Source of the DNA: Halomonas sp. YLGW01
GTDB lineage: Bacteria; Pseudomonadota; Gammaproteobacteria; Pseudomonadales; Halomonadaceae
Direction of reading: 5' to 3'
DNA: 64,000 nucleotides
Assembly (NCBI RefSeq): GCF_014840935.1
Contig: NZ_CP062005.1
Span: 2,728,001-2,792,000 of the forward strand
The first letter of the stretch is position 1; every line of letters starts with the position of its first letter. The notes under the pieces are model-generated. The model worked only from the letters and a program-made list of their open reading frames with translations, was not told the DNA's origin and made no database searches. Positions 17,562-26,770 of this stretch are shown here, piece by piece. Position numbers and translations under genes: made by a program.

Positions 17562-19163
17562 ATGCAACACACCACTCGTGCCTATGGCGGCATGACCGTC
17601 GCCCCTCACCACCTGGCGGCCCAGGCCGGCCGCGACATCCTCGCCGAGGGCGGCAATGCCGTCGAAGCGATGGTCGCCATGGCCTCGACCATCGCCGTGG
17701 CCTATCCGCACATGAACGGCATCGGCGGCGACGGCTTCTGGCTGATTCACGAGCCCGGCAAGCCGCCGCTGGCCATCGATGCCAGCGGCCCCTCGGCGGA
17801 GCTGGCCAGTCGCGACTTCTATGCCGAGCGGGGCATCGGCGCCGCGGAGGGCATCCCCACCCGAGGGCCGCTCGCCGCGCTGACCATGGCGGGCACCCTC
17901 GGCGGCTGGCAGCTGGCTCTCGACCAGGCCGCCGCCTGGGGGCCCACTCTGCCGCTATCACGCCTGCTCGAGGCAGCCATCGGCCATGGCCGCAACGGCG
18001 TGGCGGTGAGCGACAGCCAGGCGGCACTCACCGCCAAGCACCTGGCGGCCCTCGCCGCGGCGCCGGGCTTCGCCGAGACCTATCTGGACGCCGGCCAGGC
18101 GCCCGCGACCGGCTCGCGGCTGCGCCAGGCGAAGCTTGCCGACACCCTCGAGCACCTGACCCGCGCCGGGCTCGACGACGCCTACCGGGGCGAGCTCGCC
18201 GCCAGCATGGCCGCGGACCTCGAGGCGCTGGGCAGCCCGCTGCGCCGCGATGATTTCACCCGCTACCATGCTCGGGCCGTTACTCCACTGGAGGTTCGAC
18301 TCGGGAAGGCGCGCGTCTTCAACCTGCCCCCACCCACCCAGGGGCTGGCCACGCTGATGACGCTGGGTGTCTTCGAGCGCCTGGGTGTCAGCGAGGGCGA
18401 AGGCTTCGCGCACCTGCACGGCCTGGTGGAGGCCACCAAACGTGCCTTCATGGCAAGGGACACCACCGTCACCGACCCCGGCCGGCTGCCCCGCGCCCCC
18501 CAAAGCTGGCTCACCTCCGAGGCGCTGGATCGGGAAGCGGCACAGATCGACGCGAGCCGCGCCCTGCCCTGGCCCCATGAGCCCGCCGAGGGCGATACCA
18601 TCTGGATGGCCGCCGCCGATGGTAAGGGACGGATGGTCAGCTTCATTCAGAGCGTCTATTGGGAGTTCGGCAGCGGCGTGGTGCTGCCGCAGAGCGGGGT
18701 GATGTGGCAGAACCGCGGCATCAGCTTCTCGCTGGACCCGCAGGCGCTACAGACCCTGGAGCCCTATCGCCAGCCCTTCCATACCCTCAACCCGTCGCTT
18801 GCTCGCTTCGACGACGGTCGGGTGATGGGCTTCGGCACCATGGGCGGCGAGGGCCAGCCCCAGACCCAGGCCGCGATCTACAGCCGCTATGCCCACTTCG
18901 GCATGGACCTGCAGCAGGCGATCAGCGCCCCGCGCTGGCTCCTGGGCCGCACATGGGGCGAGGCCAGCACCGGGCTCAAGCTCGAGAAACGCTTCCCAGC
19001 CCCGCTGGTGGAGGCACTCAAGGCGGCAGGTCACGACGTCACGGTGCTGGACGAGGCCTTCAGCGACACCATGGGCCACGCCGGTGCCATCGTGCGCCAT
19101 CCGGATGGCCTGCTGGAGGGTGCCCACGACCCGCGCAGCGACGGAGGCGCCGCCGCGCTCTAA
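17562..19163 (+). CDS. Gamma-glutamyltransferase family protein
   Basis: A 533-residue member of the Ntn-hydrolase GGT family, which cleave or transfer gamma-glutamyl groups or related amides after self-cleavage. The N-terminal half carries GGNAVEAMVAMASTIAVAYPHMNGIGGDGFWLIH. The expected nucleophile is the Thr in EGDTIWMAAADGKGRMVSFIQS, where self-cleavage would give large and small subunits. The C-terminal GTMGGEGQPQTQ is the family substrate loop. No obvious signal peptide is seen, so it may be cytosolic, unlike periplasmic E. coli GGT. Relatives include cephalosporin acylases and uncharacterised hydrolases, so the substrate should not be assumed to be glutathione. Confidence 0.85.
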   Translation: MQHTTRAYGGMTVAPHHLAAQAGRDILAEGGNAVEAMVAMASTIAVAYPHMNGIGGDGFWLIHEPGKPPLAIDASGPSAELASRDFYAERGIGAAEGIPTRGPLAALTMAGTLGGWQLALDQAAAWGPTLPLSRLLEAAIGHGRNGVAVSDSQAALTAKHLAALAAAPGFAETYLDAGQAPATGSRLRQAKLADTLEHLTRAGLDDAYRGELAASMAADLEALGSPLRRDDFTRYHARAVTPLEVRLGKARVFNLPPPTQGLATLMTLGVFERLGVSEGEGFAHLHGLVEATKRAFMARDTTVTDPGRLPRAPQSWLTSEALDREAAQIDASRALPWPHEPAEGDTIWMAAADGKGRMVSFIQSVYWEFGSGVVLPQSGVMWQNRGISFSLDPQALQTLEPYRQPFHTLNPSLARFDDGRVMGFGTMGGEGQPQTQAAIYSRYAHFGMDLQQAISAPRWLLGRTWGEASTGLKLEKRFPAPLVEALKAAGHDVTVLDEAFSDTMGHAGAIVRHPDGLLEGAHDPRSDGGAAAL

Positions 19164-19206
19164 CCCCGACGATGTCTCCTTCCCAATACCCCAGACTGCT
19201 GTCCAC

Positions 19207-19248
19207 GCTCAACGCCACGCTCGCCTGACGGCGGGCGTGGCGTTGAGC
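19207..19248. terminator. Bidirectional hairpin between convergent transcripts
   Basis: GCTCAACGCCACGC and its exact complement (14-bp arms) enclose a loop that can extend the pairing (CGCC/GGCG). It lies 44 bases after the GGT stop and 29 bases after the stop of the small gene from the right. No strong T-run is present. Confidence 0.65.
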
Positions 19249-19276
19249 ATTGGCCAGCCACCGGCCGGTGCCTCGC

Positions 19277-19531
19277 TCAGGACGAACGAGGCAACGCCAG
19301 CATCGGCAGCAGGTGCGCCTCTATGGCACGGCGCACCGAGGGCAGCATCACATCGCTGTGCGCCATCAGCTCGGTGACAGCGACCTCGAGCCCCGGCACG
19401 CCCACCTCCAGGTACTTGCGTCGCGCCATCCGCGCGCAGGTCTCCGGGCAGGCCCCCTCCGGGATCAGCACCCCCAGGTCCACCAGCGTGTGACGGAAAT
19501 CATCTCCATCGATCAGTTCGACGATCATCAT
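19277..19531 (-). CDS. Small unrecognised protein at the end of the formate dehydrogenase operon
   Basis: An 84-residue, mostly soluble and acidic protein (MMIVELIDGDDFRHTLVDLG at the start) that I do not recognise. A strong AGGAGG sits exactly 8 bases before the ATG at 19531. A longer start at 19552 would include that binding site. Two cysteines occur as CPETC near residues 31-35. The gene begins 63 bases after the fdhA stop on the same strand. In fdsGBACD-type operons the small delta subunit FdsD is often found in this area, but this sequence does not resemble FdsD as I know it. It could be an accessory or assembly factor. Confidence 0.6.
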   Translation of the reverse strand: MMIVELIDGDDFRHTLVDLGVLIPEGACPETCARMARRKYLEVGVPGLEVAVTELMAHSDVMLPSVRRAIEAHLLPMLALPRSS

Positions 19532-19594
19532 CCTCGTGTCCTCCTGCCTCATGAGTGGTGTTCGGGGCCTCCCTGACGCGGCCGCTTGGCCGAG

Positions 19595-22444
19595 TCAGGA
19601 AGTCGCTACCGGTGCCTCGGCCGGGGCCAGCCAACAGGCGGCGTACTTGAACTCGGGTATCTTGCCGAAGGGATCCAGTGCCGGATTGGTCAGCAGGTTG
19701 GCGGCCGCCTCGGCGTAGCAGAACGGCACGAACACCATGCCTTCGGCCATCAGCGGATCGACCCGCACCCGCAGGACGATGCTGCCGCGCCGGGTGGTAA
19801 TGCGCATCCACTCCCCGGCCGCAAGCCCCAGCCGGCGCAGCTCGCCGGGGGCGAGGCTCGCCACCGCCTCAGGCTCGAGGGCATCGAGCACTTGGGAGCG
19901 GCGCGACATCGAGCCGGTGTGCCAGTGCTCGAGCTGACGGCCGGTGGTCAGCACCGTCGGGTAGTCGCCATCGATCGGTTCGTCCGGCGGCAGCGGCAGG
20001 GTCGGCGAGAACTTCGCCCGGCCCGAGGCGGTGGGGAAGGCATCGCCGAAGACCACGTCCCTGCCCGGGGCGTCCTCCGCCGGGCAGGGATAGGTCACCG
20101 AGCCCTCGCGCTCCAGACGCGCCCAGCTGATGTTCTCGAGCGAATGCATGCCCTGCTTCATCTCGGCGAAGACCTCGCGGGGATGGCCGTAGTCCCAGGG
20201 AAGCCCGAAGCGCCGGGCGATCTCCTGGATGATCCACCAGTCGGGCCGGGCCTCACCGGGCAGCGGCACGGCGGCACGGCCGAGCTGCACCTGGCGATTG
20301 GTGTTGGTGACGCTGCCGTCCTTCTCCGGCCAGGCGGAAGCCGGCAGGATGACGTCGGCGAACTGCGCGGTCTCGGTGACGAAGATATCCTGCACGACAA
20401 GATGCTCGAGCCTGGCCAGCGCCGCCCGAGCGTGATCCAGGTCCGGGTCGGACATCGCCGGGTTCTCGCCGAGGATATACATGCCGCGGATCTGGCCGGC
20501 GGCGATGGCGTTGATGATCTCGACCACGGTGAGCCCCGGCCGGTCATCCAGCGGCATCTGCCATAGCGCCTCGAAGGCGGCGCGCAGCTGGGCATTCCCC
20601 ACCGGCTGGTAGTCGGGCAGCACCATCGGAATCAGGCCCGCATCCGAGGCGCCCTGGACGTTGTTCTGGCCGCGCAGCGGGTGCAGGCCGGTGCCTGGTC
20701 GCCCGGTATGACCACAGGCCAGCGCCAGCGAGATCAGGCAGCGGGCGTTGTCGGTGCCGTGCACGTGCTGGGAGATGCCCATGCCCCAGAAGATCATCGC
20801 CCGCTCGGCTGTGGCGTACTCCCGGGCCACAGCGCGGATCTCCTCGGGGCTCATGCCGCAGCTATCGGCCATGGCCTCGGGCGTCAGATCCTGCACATGG
20901 GCCTTCAGCGCCTCGAAGCCCTCGGTGTGATCGCGGATATAGGCCTCGTCATAGAGCGCCTCGGTAACGATCACGTTGAGCATGGCATTGAACAGCGAGA
21001 CGTCGCTGCCCGGGGTGAAGCGCAGGGTCTGGTGGGCATAGGCGCCCAGCGCCTGGCCCTTGGGGTCGATGATGATGATCCGGGTGCCGCGCTTGGCGGC
21101 CTGCTTGAAGAAGGTCGCCGCCACCGGGTGATTCACCGCCGGGTTGCAGCCGGTGAGGAGCACCACGTCGGCCTGGCTCGCCTGCATGAAGGAAGCGGTC
21201 ACCGCCCCGGAGCCGATGCACTCCATCAGCGCCGCCACCGAACTTGCATGACAGAGCCGCGTGCAGTGATCGACATGGTTGGAGCCGAAGCCGGTGCGCA
21301 CCAGCTTCTGGAACAGCCAGGCCTCCTCGTTGGAGCACTTGGCGCTGCCGAAGCCGGCCAGGGCATCGCGGCCATGAGCGGCCTTTATCTCGGTCAGGCC
21401 TCGGGCGGCCACCTCCAGCGCCTCGTCCCAGCTGGCCTCGCGGAAATGGCTGGTCGGATTGACCGGATCGAAGGCCGGGTCGAGCCCCTTGGGCACGCCG
21501 GGCTTGCGGATCAGCGGTCGCGTCAGCCGCGCCGGATGGCGCGGGTAATCGAAGCCGAAGCGGCCCTTGACGCACAGCCGGCCGTGGTTGGACGGCCCAT
21601 CAAGGCCGGAGACGTGCAGGATGGCATCGTCCTTAAGGTGGTAGGTGAGCTGACAGCCCACCCCGCAATAGGGACACACCGATGCGACCTCCCGATCGGC
21701 GGCCCGGGAGTCGCCACGGCCGGCCGCGTCGACCAGGGTCGCCGGCATCAGGGCCCCGGTCGGGCAGGCCTGGACGCACTCGCCGCAGGCCACGCAGGTG
21801 CTCTCACCCATGGGGTCGTCGAAGTCGAAGACGATCTTCGACGCCGTACCGCGGTGGGCCAGGCCGATGACGTCGTTGACCTGCACCTCGCGGCAGGCGC
21901 GGACGCAGAGGGTGCATTCGATGCAGGCGTCGAGGTTGACGCGCATCGCCGAATGGGAGCGATCCTGGGCCGGCGCGGCCGGGTGGGCCGACGCATGATG
22001 CACGATCGGGGCGGCGCGCTCGCCGCGGCGCGGCAGCCATTCCCGCACCGCCGTGGCGTCGATGGCCAGTGCATCGGCCATGTCCCAGAAGTGGCTGGAG
22101 CGGTCGGGGCCGGCCTCGCGGTCCGGCTGATCGACGGCGAGCAGTTCCAGCACGGCCTCGCGGGCGGTGCGGGCACGCTGGGAGCTCGCGCTGTGCACTA
22201 CCATGCCCGGTGACGCCTCGCGCAGGCAGCTGGCGGCCAGTGCCCGCTCGCCCTCGATTTCGACCATGCAGGCGCGGCAGTTGCCGTCGGCCCGGTAGTC
22301 GGCGGCATCGGTGAAGCACAGGTGGGGAATCGTCTCGCCGGCGCGCCTGGCGACCTGCCACAGGCTCTCGCCGGGGTAGGCGCTGACCTCGACACCGTCC
22401 AGGGTCAGGGTGAAACCCTCGTTACCGCTCTCGTGGGTGATCAT
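19595..22444 (-). CDS. fdhA: Molybdenum-containing formate dehydrogenase, catalytic alpha chain (FdsA/FdhA type)
   Basis: A 949-residue enzyme oxidising formate to CO2. In order: an N-terminal 2Fe-2S ferredoxin domain (Cys in LCFTDAAD, GNCRACMV, ASCLRE), a two-cluster 4Fe-4S domain (CIECTLCVRACREV and CVACGECVQACPTG), the 4Fe-4S site of the molybdopterin domain (CPYCGVGC), the bis-MGD domains with a catalytic cysteine expected in RLCHASSV, and a C-terminal molydopterin-binding domain (TTGRQLEHWHTGSMSRRS). Cys rather than selenocysteine fits the NAD-dependent soluble class. It starts 12 bases after the beta-chain stop with GGGGAG before the ATG. In this locus it disposes of formate from betaine demethylation. 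Confidence 0.92.
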   Translation of the reverse strand: MITHESGNEGFTLTLDGVEVSAYPGESLWQVARRAGETIPHLCFTDAADYRADGNCRACMVEIEGERALAASCLREASPGMVVHSASSQRARTAREAVLELLAVDQPDREAGPDRSSHFWDMADALAIDATAVREWLPRRGERAAPIVHHASAHPAAPAQDRSHSAMRVNLDACIECTLCVRACREVQVNDVIGLAHRGTASKIVFDFDDPMGESTCVACGECVQACPTGALMPATLVDAAGRGDSRAADREVASVCPYCGVGCQLTYHLKDDAILHVSGLDGPSNHGRLCVKGRFGFDYPRHPARLTRPLIRKPGVPKGLDPAFDPVNPTSHFREASWDEALEVAARGLTEIKAAHGRDALAGFGSAKCSNEEAWLFQKLVRTGFGSNHVDHCTRLCHASSVAALMECIGSGAVTASFMQASQADVVLLTGCNPAVNHPVAATFFKQAAKRGTRIIIIDPKGQALGAYAHQTLRFTPGSDVSLFNAMLNVIVTEALYDEAYIRDHTEGFEALKAHVQDLTPEAMADSCGMSPEEIRAVAREYATAERAMIFWGMGISQHVHGTDNARCLISLALACGHTGRPGTGLHPLRGQNNVQGASDAGLIPMVLPDYQPVGNAQLRAAFEALWQMPLDDRPGLTVVEIINAIAAGQIRGMYILGENPAMSDPDLDHARAALARLEHLVVQDIFVTETAQFADVILPASAWPEKDGSVTNTNRQVQLGRAAVPLPGEARPDWWIIQEIARRFGLPWDYGHPREVFAEMKQGMHSLENISWARLEREGSVTYPCPAEDAPGRDVVFGDAFPTASGRAKFSPTLPLPPDEPIDGDYPTVLTTGRQLEHWHTGSMSRRSQVLDALEPEAVASLAPGELRRLGLAAGEWMRITTRRGSIVLRVRVDPLMAEGMVFVPFCYAEAAANLLTNPALDPFGKIPEFKYAACWLAPAEAPVATS

Positions 22445-22456
22445 GGTCTCGCTCCC

Positions 22457-24175
22457 CTAGCCCTTGACGATCAGGTTCTGCGCGGCGAGGCCGTCGCGAA
22501 AGTCCTTGAGCAAGCCAAGGACCGGATTGGGCGCCGCCTGGCCGAGCCCGCAGATCGAGGCGTCCATCATCACGGTGGCGAGGCGCCTGAGCGCCTCGGC
22601 GTCCCAGACCTCGCGCTCGAGCAACGTCAGCATCTTCTCGGTACCGACCCGGCAGGGCGTGCACTGACCACAGGACTCGTCGGCGAAGAAGGCCAGCAGG
22701 TTGGTGGCCACCGCCCGCAGGTCGTCCTGGTCGGAGAACACCACCACCGCCGCCGAGCCGATGAAGCAGCCCTCGGCCTGCAGGGTGTCGAAATCCAGCG
22801 GAATATCGGCCTTCGATGCCGGAAGGATGCCACCGGAGGCGCCGCCGGGCAGGTAGCCGGCCAGGGTGTGCCCTTCCTGCATGCCGTCGCAGTATTCCTC
22901 GATCAGCTCGGTGAGGGTGATGCCCGCCGGGGCCAGATGGACGCCTGGGCGCCTGACACGTCCCGAGACCGAGAAGCTGCGCAGTCCCTGACGCCCATGG
23001 CGGCCCTGGCCTGAGAACCAGTCGGCGCCGCGCTGATGGATCAGCGGAATCCAGTAGACGGTCTCGACGTTATTGACCAGGGTCGGGCGGTCGAAGAGCC
23101 CCTTCTGGGCGACATAGGGCGGGCGATGGCGGGGCTTGCCGGGCTTGCCTTCCAGCGACTCGATCATCGCCGACTCCTCGCCGCAGATGTAGGCCCCGGC
23201 GCCGCGTCGCATCACCACATACCCCGGGGCGACGAGCTCCGCCGCCTCGAGCTCGGCGATCGCTTCATGCAGTACTCGATGCAGGCCCGGGTACTCGTCA
23301 CGCAGGTAGATGTAGAGCGCGCAGGCCTCGACCGCCCAGGCGCTGACCAGGGCGCCCTCGAGGAAGCGGTGCGGGGAATGCTCCAGGTAGTAGCGGTCCT
23401 TGAAGGTGCCCGGCTCGCCCTCGTCGGCGTTGATGGCGCAGTAGCGCGGCCCTGGCGCCTGGCGCACGAAGTGCCACTTCCTGAAGGTCGGAAAGCCCGC
23501 TCCGCCGAGCCCTCGCAGGTTGGCCCGCTCCAGCTCGCCCATCAGTGCCTCGACCGTAACCTCGCCGGCCCGGCACTGGGCGAGCAGCTCATAGCCGCCC
23601 TCGCAGCGATAGTCCTCGAGCTTCTGCCAGTCGATGGCCTCGGGGTGGACGTGGCCGGTGTCGATGACCGCCTCGACCGCCTCCCGGGTCGCGTGCAGGA
23701 GATGCCGGTGGCCGACCTCGACCACCGGCGCCATGTCGCAACGTCCCATGCAGGGGGCGCGCAGCACCCGTACCGCCTTCGGGTCCGTGCCGGCGGCGAG
23801 GGCTTGTTTCAGCGCCTCGGCGCCAGCCAGCTGGCAGGACAGCGAATCGCAGACCCGCACCGTCATCGCCGGCGGTGGCGTCTCGCCGTCGGCGATCACA
23901 TCGAAGTGAGCATAGAAGGTGGCGGTCTCGTAGACCGCGGCCATCGGCAGGTTCATGTAGGCGGCGAGCGCCCGCAGCATCGGCAGCGCCAGATGGCCAC
24001 GAGTGTCCTGCAGCGCATGCAGATGCTCGATCAAGAGGTCGCGGCGGGCGAGTTCGGGATGCTCGCGCTCGTCGCCGAGCAGTGCTCGCAGCTCATGGAG
24101 ACGGTCGGCCTCAAGTTCGCGGCCACGGGGCGTGCCGCGAAAGCGGCGCTTGGGAGTCAGGGTCTGAACGGTCAT
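22457..24175 (-). CDS. fdhB: Formate dehydrogenase diaphorase chain, fused NuoE-like and NuoF-like (FdsG-FdsB)
   Basis: A 572-residue fusion that passes electrons from formate to NAD+. Residues about 20-180 are NuoE/FdsG-like, a thioredoxin-fold 2Fe-2S domain with the Cys set CDSLSCQ...CMGRCD. Residues about 200-570 are NuoF/FdsB-like, with the FMN/NAD motif GLGGAGFPTFRKW, NADEGEPGTFKDR, YICGEESAMIESLEG and the 4Fe-4S motif ESCGQCTPCRVGT. Many bacteria encode these as two genes (fdsG, fdsB), so the fusion is worth noting though not unique. It is the first gene of the operon. The sequence before its ATG shows only a weak binding site. Confidence 0.9.
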   Translation of the reverse strand: MTVQTLTPKRRFRGTPRGRELEADRLHELRALLGDEREHPELARRDLLIEHLHALQDTRGHLALPMLRALAAYMNLPMAAVYETATFYAHFDVIADGETPPPAMTVRVCDSLSCQLAGAEALKQALAAGTDPKAVRVLRAPCMGRCDMAPVVEVGHRHLLHATREAVEAVIDTGHVHPEAIDWQKLEDYRCEGGYELLAQCRAGEVTVEALMGELERANLRGLGGAGFPTFRKWHFVRQAPGPRYCAINADEGEPGTFKDRYYLEHSPHRFLEGALVSAWAVEACALYIYLRDEYPGLHRVLHEAIAELEAAELVAPGYVVMRRGAGAYICGEESAMIESLEGKPGKPRHRPPYVAQKGLFDRPTLVNNVETVYWIPLIHQRGADWFSGQGRHGRQGLRSFSVSGRVRRPGVHLAPAGITLTELIEEYCDGMQEGHTLAGYLPGGASGGILPASKADIPLDFDTLQAEGCFIGSAAVVVFSDQDDLRAVATNLLAFFADESCGQCTPCRVGTEKMLTLLEREVWDAEALRRLATVMMDASICGLGQAAPNPVLGLLKDFRDGLAAQNLIVKG

Positions 24176-24619
24176 GGCGGGCTCATTGTTATGGTGGTCG
24201 CGATCCTGAAGGCGTCGCGACGCTTTTCCGTGATGGTGGCACCGGCCAATGACGACGACAATGGCGGCCTGTCCTGCACTGGAGCGGGCAGCTATGCGGG
24301 TGTCGCTCTCGGCTAAGTCCGTCGCCTGGTCCGCTATCGGGGTCGAGATATCGCCCCGACTGCTCCATGTTTCAGCCTAGCCAACCTCGCGCCGTCCGGG
24401 GAGCCTCTTCGAGTCGTATACACGACACCCTGTCGCCATCATCTGGCGGATACTGCTCGGGCCAACCACGTGCCATGCTTAGGGAGCTCAGCCCCCCCAA
24501 CGTTGAGGACGATACTGGCAATTTAGCTTATAGATCATCAGACTATAGGAGTCTTTCAGGCCGAACCCATCGCGACATCGAGGTAATACCTTCAATAACA
24601 ACCTCCAGGAGTCACGAAA
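24176..24619. promoter_or_regulatory. 444-base divergent control region, formate dehydrogenase / stress protein-BCCT
   Basis: No gene is supported. Two self-complementary sites stand out. GCGTCGCGACGC at 24212-24223 lies close to the fdhB start, and GTCGT-ATAC-ACGAC at 24413-24426 is mid-region. The last 100 bases before the stress-protein gene are AT-rich and contain the only TATA-like sequences. Either palindrome could be an operator. Their binding proteins are unknown. Confidence 0.4.
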
Positions 24620-25042
24620 ATGTTCAAGAAAATCATGGTCCCCGTGGACCTGGCACACCAAGAGATCTTGAAGCCCTCGCTCGATCTGGCGGCGGATCTG
24701 GCCAAGCTGTATCAGGCCGATACCTGCTACATCAGCGTGACGGCCACTACGCCCGGCTCGGTCGCCAGGACTCCGGAGGAGTATGCCCGGAAGCTCGAGG
24801 CCTTCGCTCAGGAGCAGGGGCGGCTACATGGCCAGGACGTCAGTTCCAGGGTCGTCACCTCCCCCGACCCCATCGCCGACATGGATGACGCCATCATCCA
24901 GGCCATCCATGACACCGGTGCCGATCTGGTGGTCATGGCCACGCACCTGCCGCATCGTATCGATGCCGTGATGCCCTCCAACGGTGACAAGGTCGCCGCG
25001 CATACCGACATTTCCGTCTTCCTGGTTCGCCATCGCGACTGA
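24620..25042 (+). CDS. Universal stress protein (UspA family)
   Basis: A 140-residue single-domain Usp starting MFKKIMVPVDLAHQEI, the usual first beta strand, with LVVMATH in the fourth strand. The canonical nucleotide motif G-2x-G-9x-G-S/T near the C-terminus is not evident (the region reads THLPHRIDAVMPSNGDKV), so ATP binding is doubtful. AGGAG lies 8 bases before the ATG, and the BCCT gene follows after 50 bases. In Halomonas elongata the Usp TeaD regulates the ectoine TRAP transporter encoded beside it. A similar control role over this BCCT carrier is a reasonable inference. Confidence 0.87.
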   Translation: MFKKIMVPVDLAHQEILKPSLDLAADLAKLYQADTCYISVTATTPGSVARTPEEYARKLEAFAQEQGRLHGQDVSSRVVTSPDPIADMDDAIIQAIHDTGADLVVMATHLPHRIDAVMPSNGDKVAAHTDISVFLVRHRD

Positions 25043-25092
25043 CGGCCTGAAGCAGTCACGCACTTTTTCGTCTCATCAACGGAGGTTTCCCC

Positions 25093-26763
25093 GTGGAAAA
25101 ACACTCCCCCCAATCGGGCAGTGATGCGCCAGCCGCATCCACCGAAGGCGTGCCCGCGCCGGAGGGCCCAGCCAACCTGATCGATACCGATTATGTGATC
25201 GGTCAGGATAACGTCACCGCGCGCAAGTTCGGCCTCGATGTCGACCTGCACGGCAAGGTCTTCACCATCTCGTCGCTGCTGATCCTGGTCTTCGTGATCC
25301 TGACCCTGGCGCTGCAGAACGAGATCGAGCCGATCTTCGACAGCATCTTCAGCTTCCTCACCGGCAACCTGAGCTGGGTATTCCTGCTGGGTGGCAACAT
25401 CTTCGTGCTGGTCAGCCTGGGCATCGTGGCCTCGCCGCTGGGCAAGGTGCGCATCGGTGGCGCTCATGCCACGCCGGACTTCAGCTACGCGGGCTGGTTC
25501 GCGATGCTGTTCGCCGCCGGCATGGGCATCGGCCTGATGTTCTATGGCGTCTCCGAGCCCATGTCGCACTTCTCGACCGCGCTGGGAGGCACTTCAGTGG
25601 GCGAGGATGGCGTGCGCACCGACTGGGCGCCGCTGGGCGCCGCCGCCGGTGACGAGATTGCCGCCCAGAAGCTGGGCATGGCCGCGACCATCTTCCACTG
25701 GGGCCTGCACCCCTGGGGCGCCTACGCCATCGTCGGCCTGGCCCTGGCGATCTTTTCCTTCAACAAGGGCCTGCCGCTGACCATGCGCTCGATCTTCTAC
25801 CCGGTGTTGGGTGAGCGCGTCTGGGGCTGGCCGGGCCATGCGATCGATATCCTTGCCGTGTTCGCCACCCTGTTCGGCCTGGCCACCTCGCTCGGCCTCG
25901 GTGCGTCCCAGGCAGCCGCCGGCCTGAACTATCTGTTCGACATCCCCAACAGCGATCTCACCATGGTGCTGCTGATCATGGGCATCACCGCCGTGGCGCT
26001 GTGCTCGATCGTGCTGGGTGTCGACAAGGGCGTGCAGCGTCTGTCGCAGCTCAACATGGTGCTGGCCTTCCTGCTGCTGATGTTCGTGATCATCGTCGGT
26101 CCGACCCTGATGATCGCCACCGGTTTCTTCGAGAACCTGTTCGCCTACGCGGTCAATCTGCCTGCCCTGTCGATGCCGTTCGGTCGTGAAGATGCCAACT
26201 TCAGCCAGGGCTGGACTGCCTTCTACTGGGCCTGGTGGATCTCCTGGTCGCCGTTCGTCGGCATGTTCATCGCCCGCGTCAGCCGCGGCCGCTCGGTGCG
26301 TGAATTCCTGACCGCCGTGCTGCTGGTGCCGACCCTGGTCTCGGTGCTGTGGATGACCGCCTTCGGCGGCACAGCCATCGATCAGTTCGTCTCCGACGGT
26401 TTCGAGGGCGTTCAGGACGCGGCGCTGGAGATCAAGCTGTTCGCTATGCTGGCCGAGCTGCCACTGTCCGCCATCACCTCCTTCGTCGGTATCATCCTGG
26501 TGATCGTGTTCTTCGTCACCTCCTCCGACTCTGGCTCGCTGGTGATCGACTCCATCACCGCCGGCGGCAAGGTGGATGCACCCAAGCCCCAGCGTATCTT
26601 CTGGGCGATCATCGAAGGCGCCATCGCCATCGCCCTGCTGCTGGGCGGCGGCCTGACGGCCCTGCAGACGGCCTCCGTCTCCACCGGCCTGCCCTTCACC
26701 CTGGTACTGCTGGTCGGCTGCTATGCCGTCGTCAAGGGTCTGATGTCTGAACCCAGGAGCTGA
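25093..26763 (+). CDS. BCCT family transporter (betaine/choline/carnitine), probably sodium-coupled
   Basis: A 556-residue carrier with 12 predicted helices, a hydrophilic N-terminal tail of about 55 residues and almost no C-terminal tail. The glycine-rich helix AAGMGIGLMFYGVSEP matches the sodium-dependent BetP-type motif rather than the CaiT type. The family signature is WTAFYWAWWISWSPFVGMFIARVSRGR. Starts with GTG, 7 bases after GGAGG. The very short C-terminus means it lacks the long osmosensory tail of BetP, fitting a nutrient-uptake role or control through the adjacent stress protein. The substrate is inferred to be glycine betaine because the catabolic genes surround it. Confidence 0.9.
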   Translation: MEKHSPQSGSDAPAASTEGVPAPEGPANLIDTDYVIGQDNVTARKFGLDVDLHGKVFTISSLLILVFVILTLALQNEIEPIFDSIFSFLTGNLSWVFLLGGNIFVLVSLGIVASPLGKVRIGGAHATPDFSYAGWFAMLFAAGMGIGLMFYGVSEPMSHFSTALGGTSVGEDGVRTDWAPLGAAAGDEIAAQKLGMAATIFHWGLHPWGAYAIVGLALAIFSFNKGLPLTMRSIFYPVLGERVWGWPGHAIDILAVFATLFGLATSLGLGASQAAAGLNYLFDIPNSDLTMVLLIMGITAVALCSIVLGVDKGVQRLSQLNMVLAFLLLMFVIIVGPTLMIATGFFENLFAYAVNLPALSMPFGREDANFSQGWTAFYWAWWISWSPFVGMFIARVSRGRSVREFLTAVLLVPTLVSVLWMTAFGGTAIDQFVSDGFEGVQDAALEIKLFAMLAELPLSAITSFVGIILVIVFFVTSSDSGSLVIDSITAGGKVDAPKPQRIFWAIIEGAIAIALLLGGGLTALQTASVSTGLPFTLVLLVGCYAVVKGLMSEPRS

Positions 26764-26770
26764 TCCTGGC

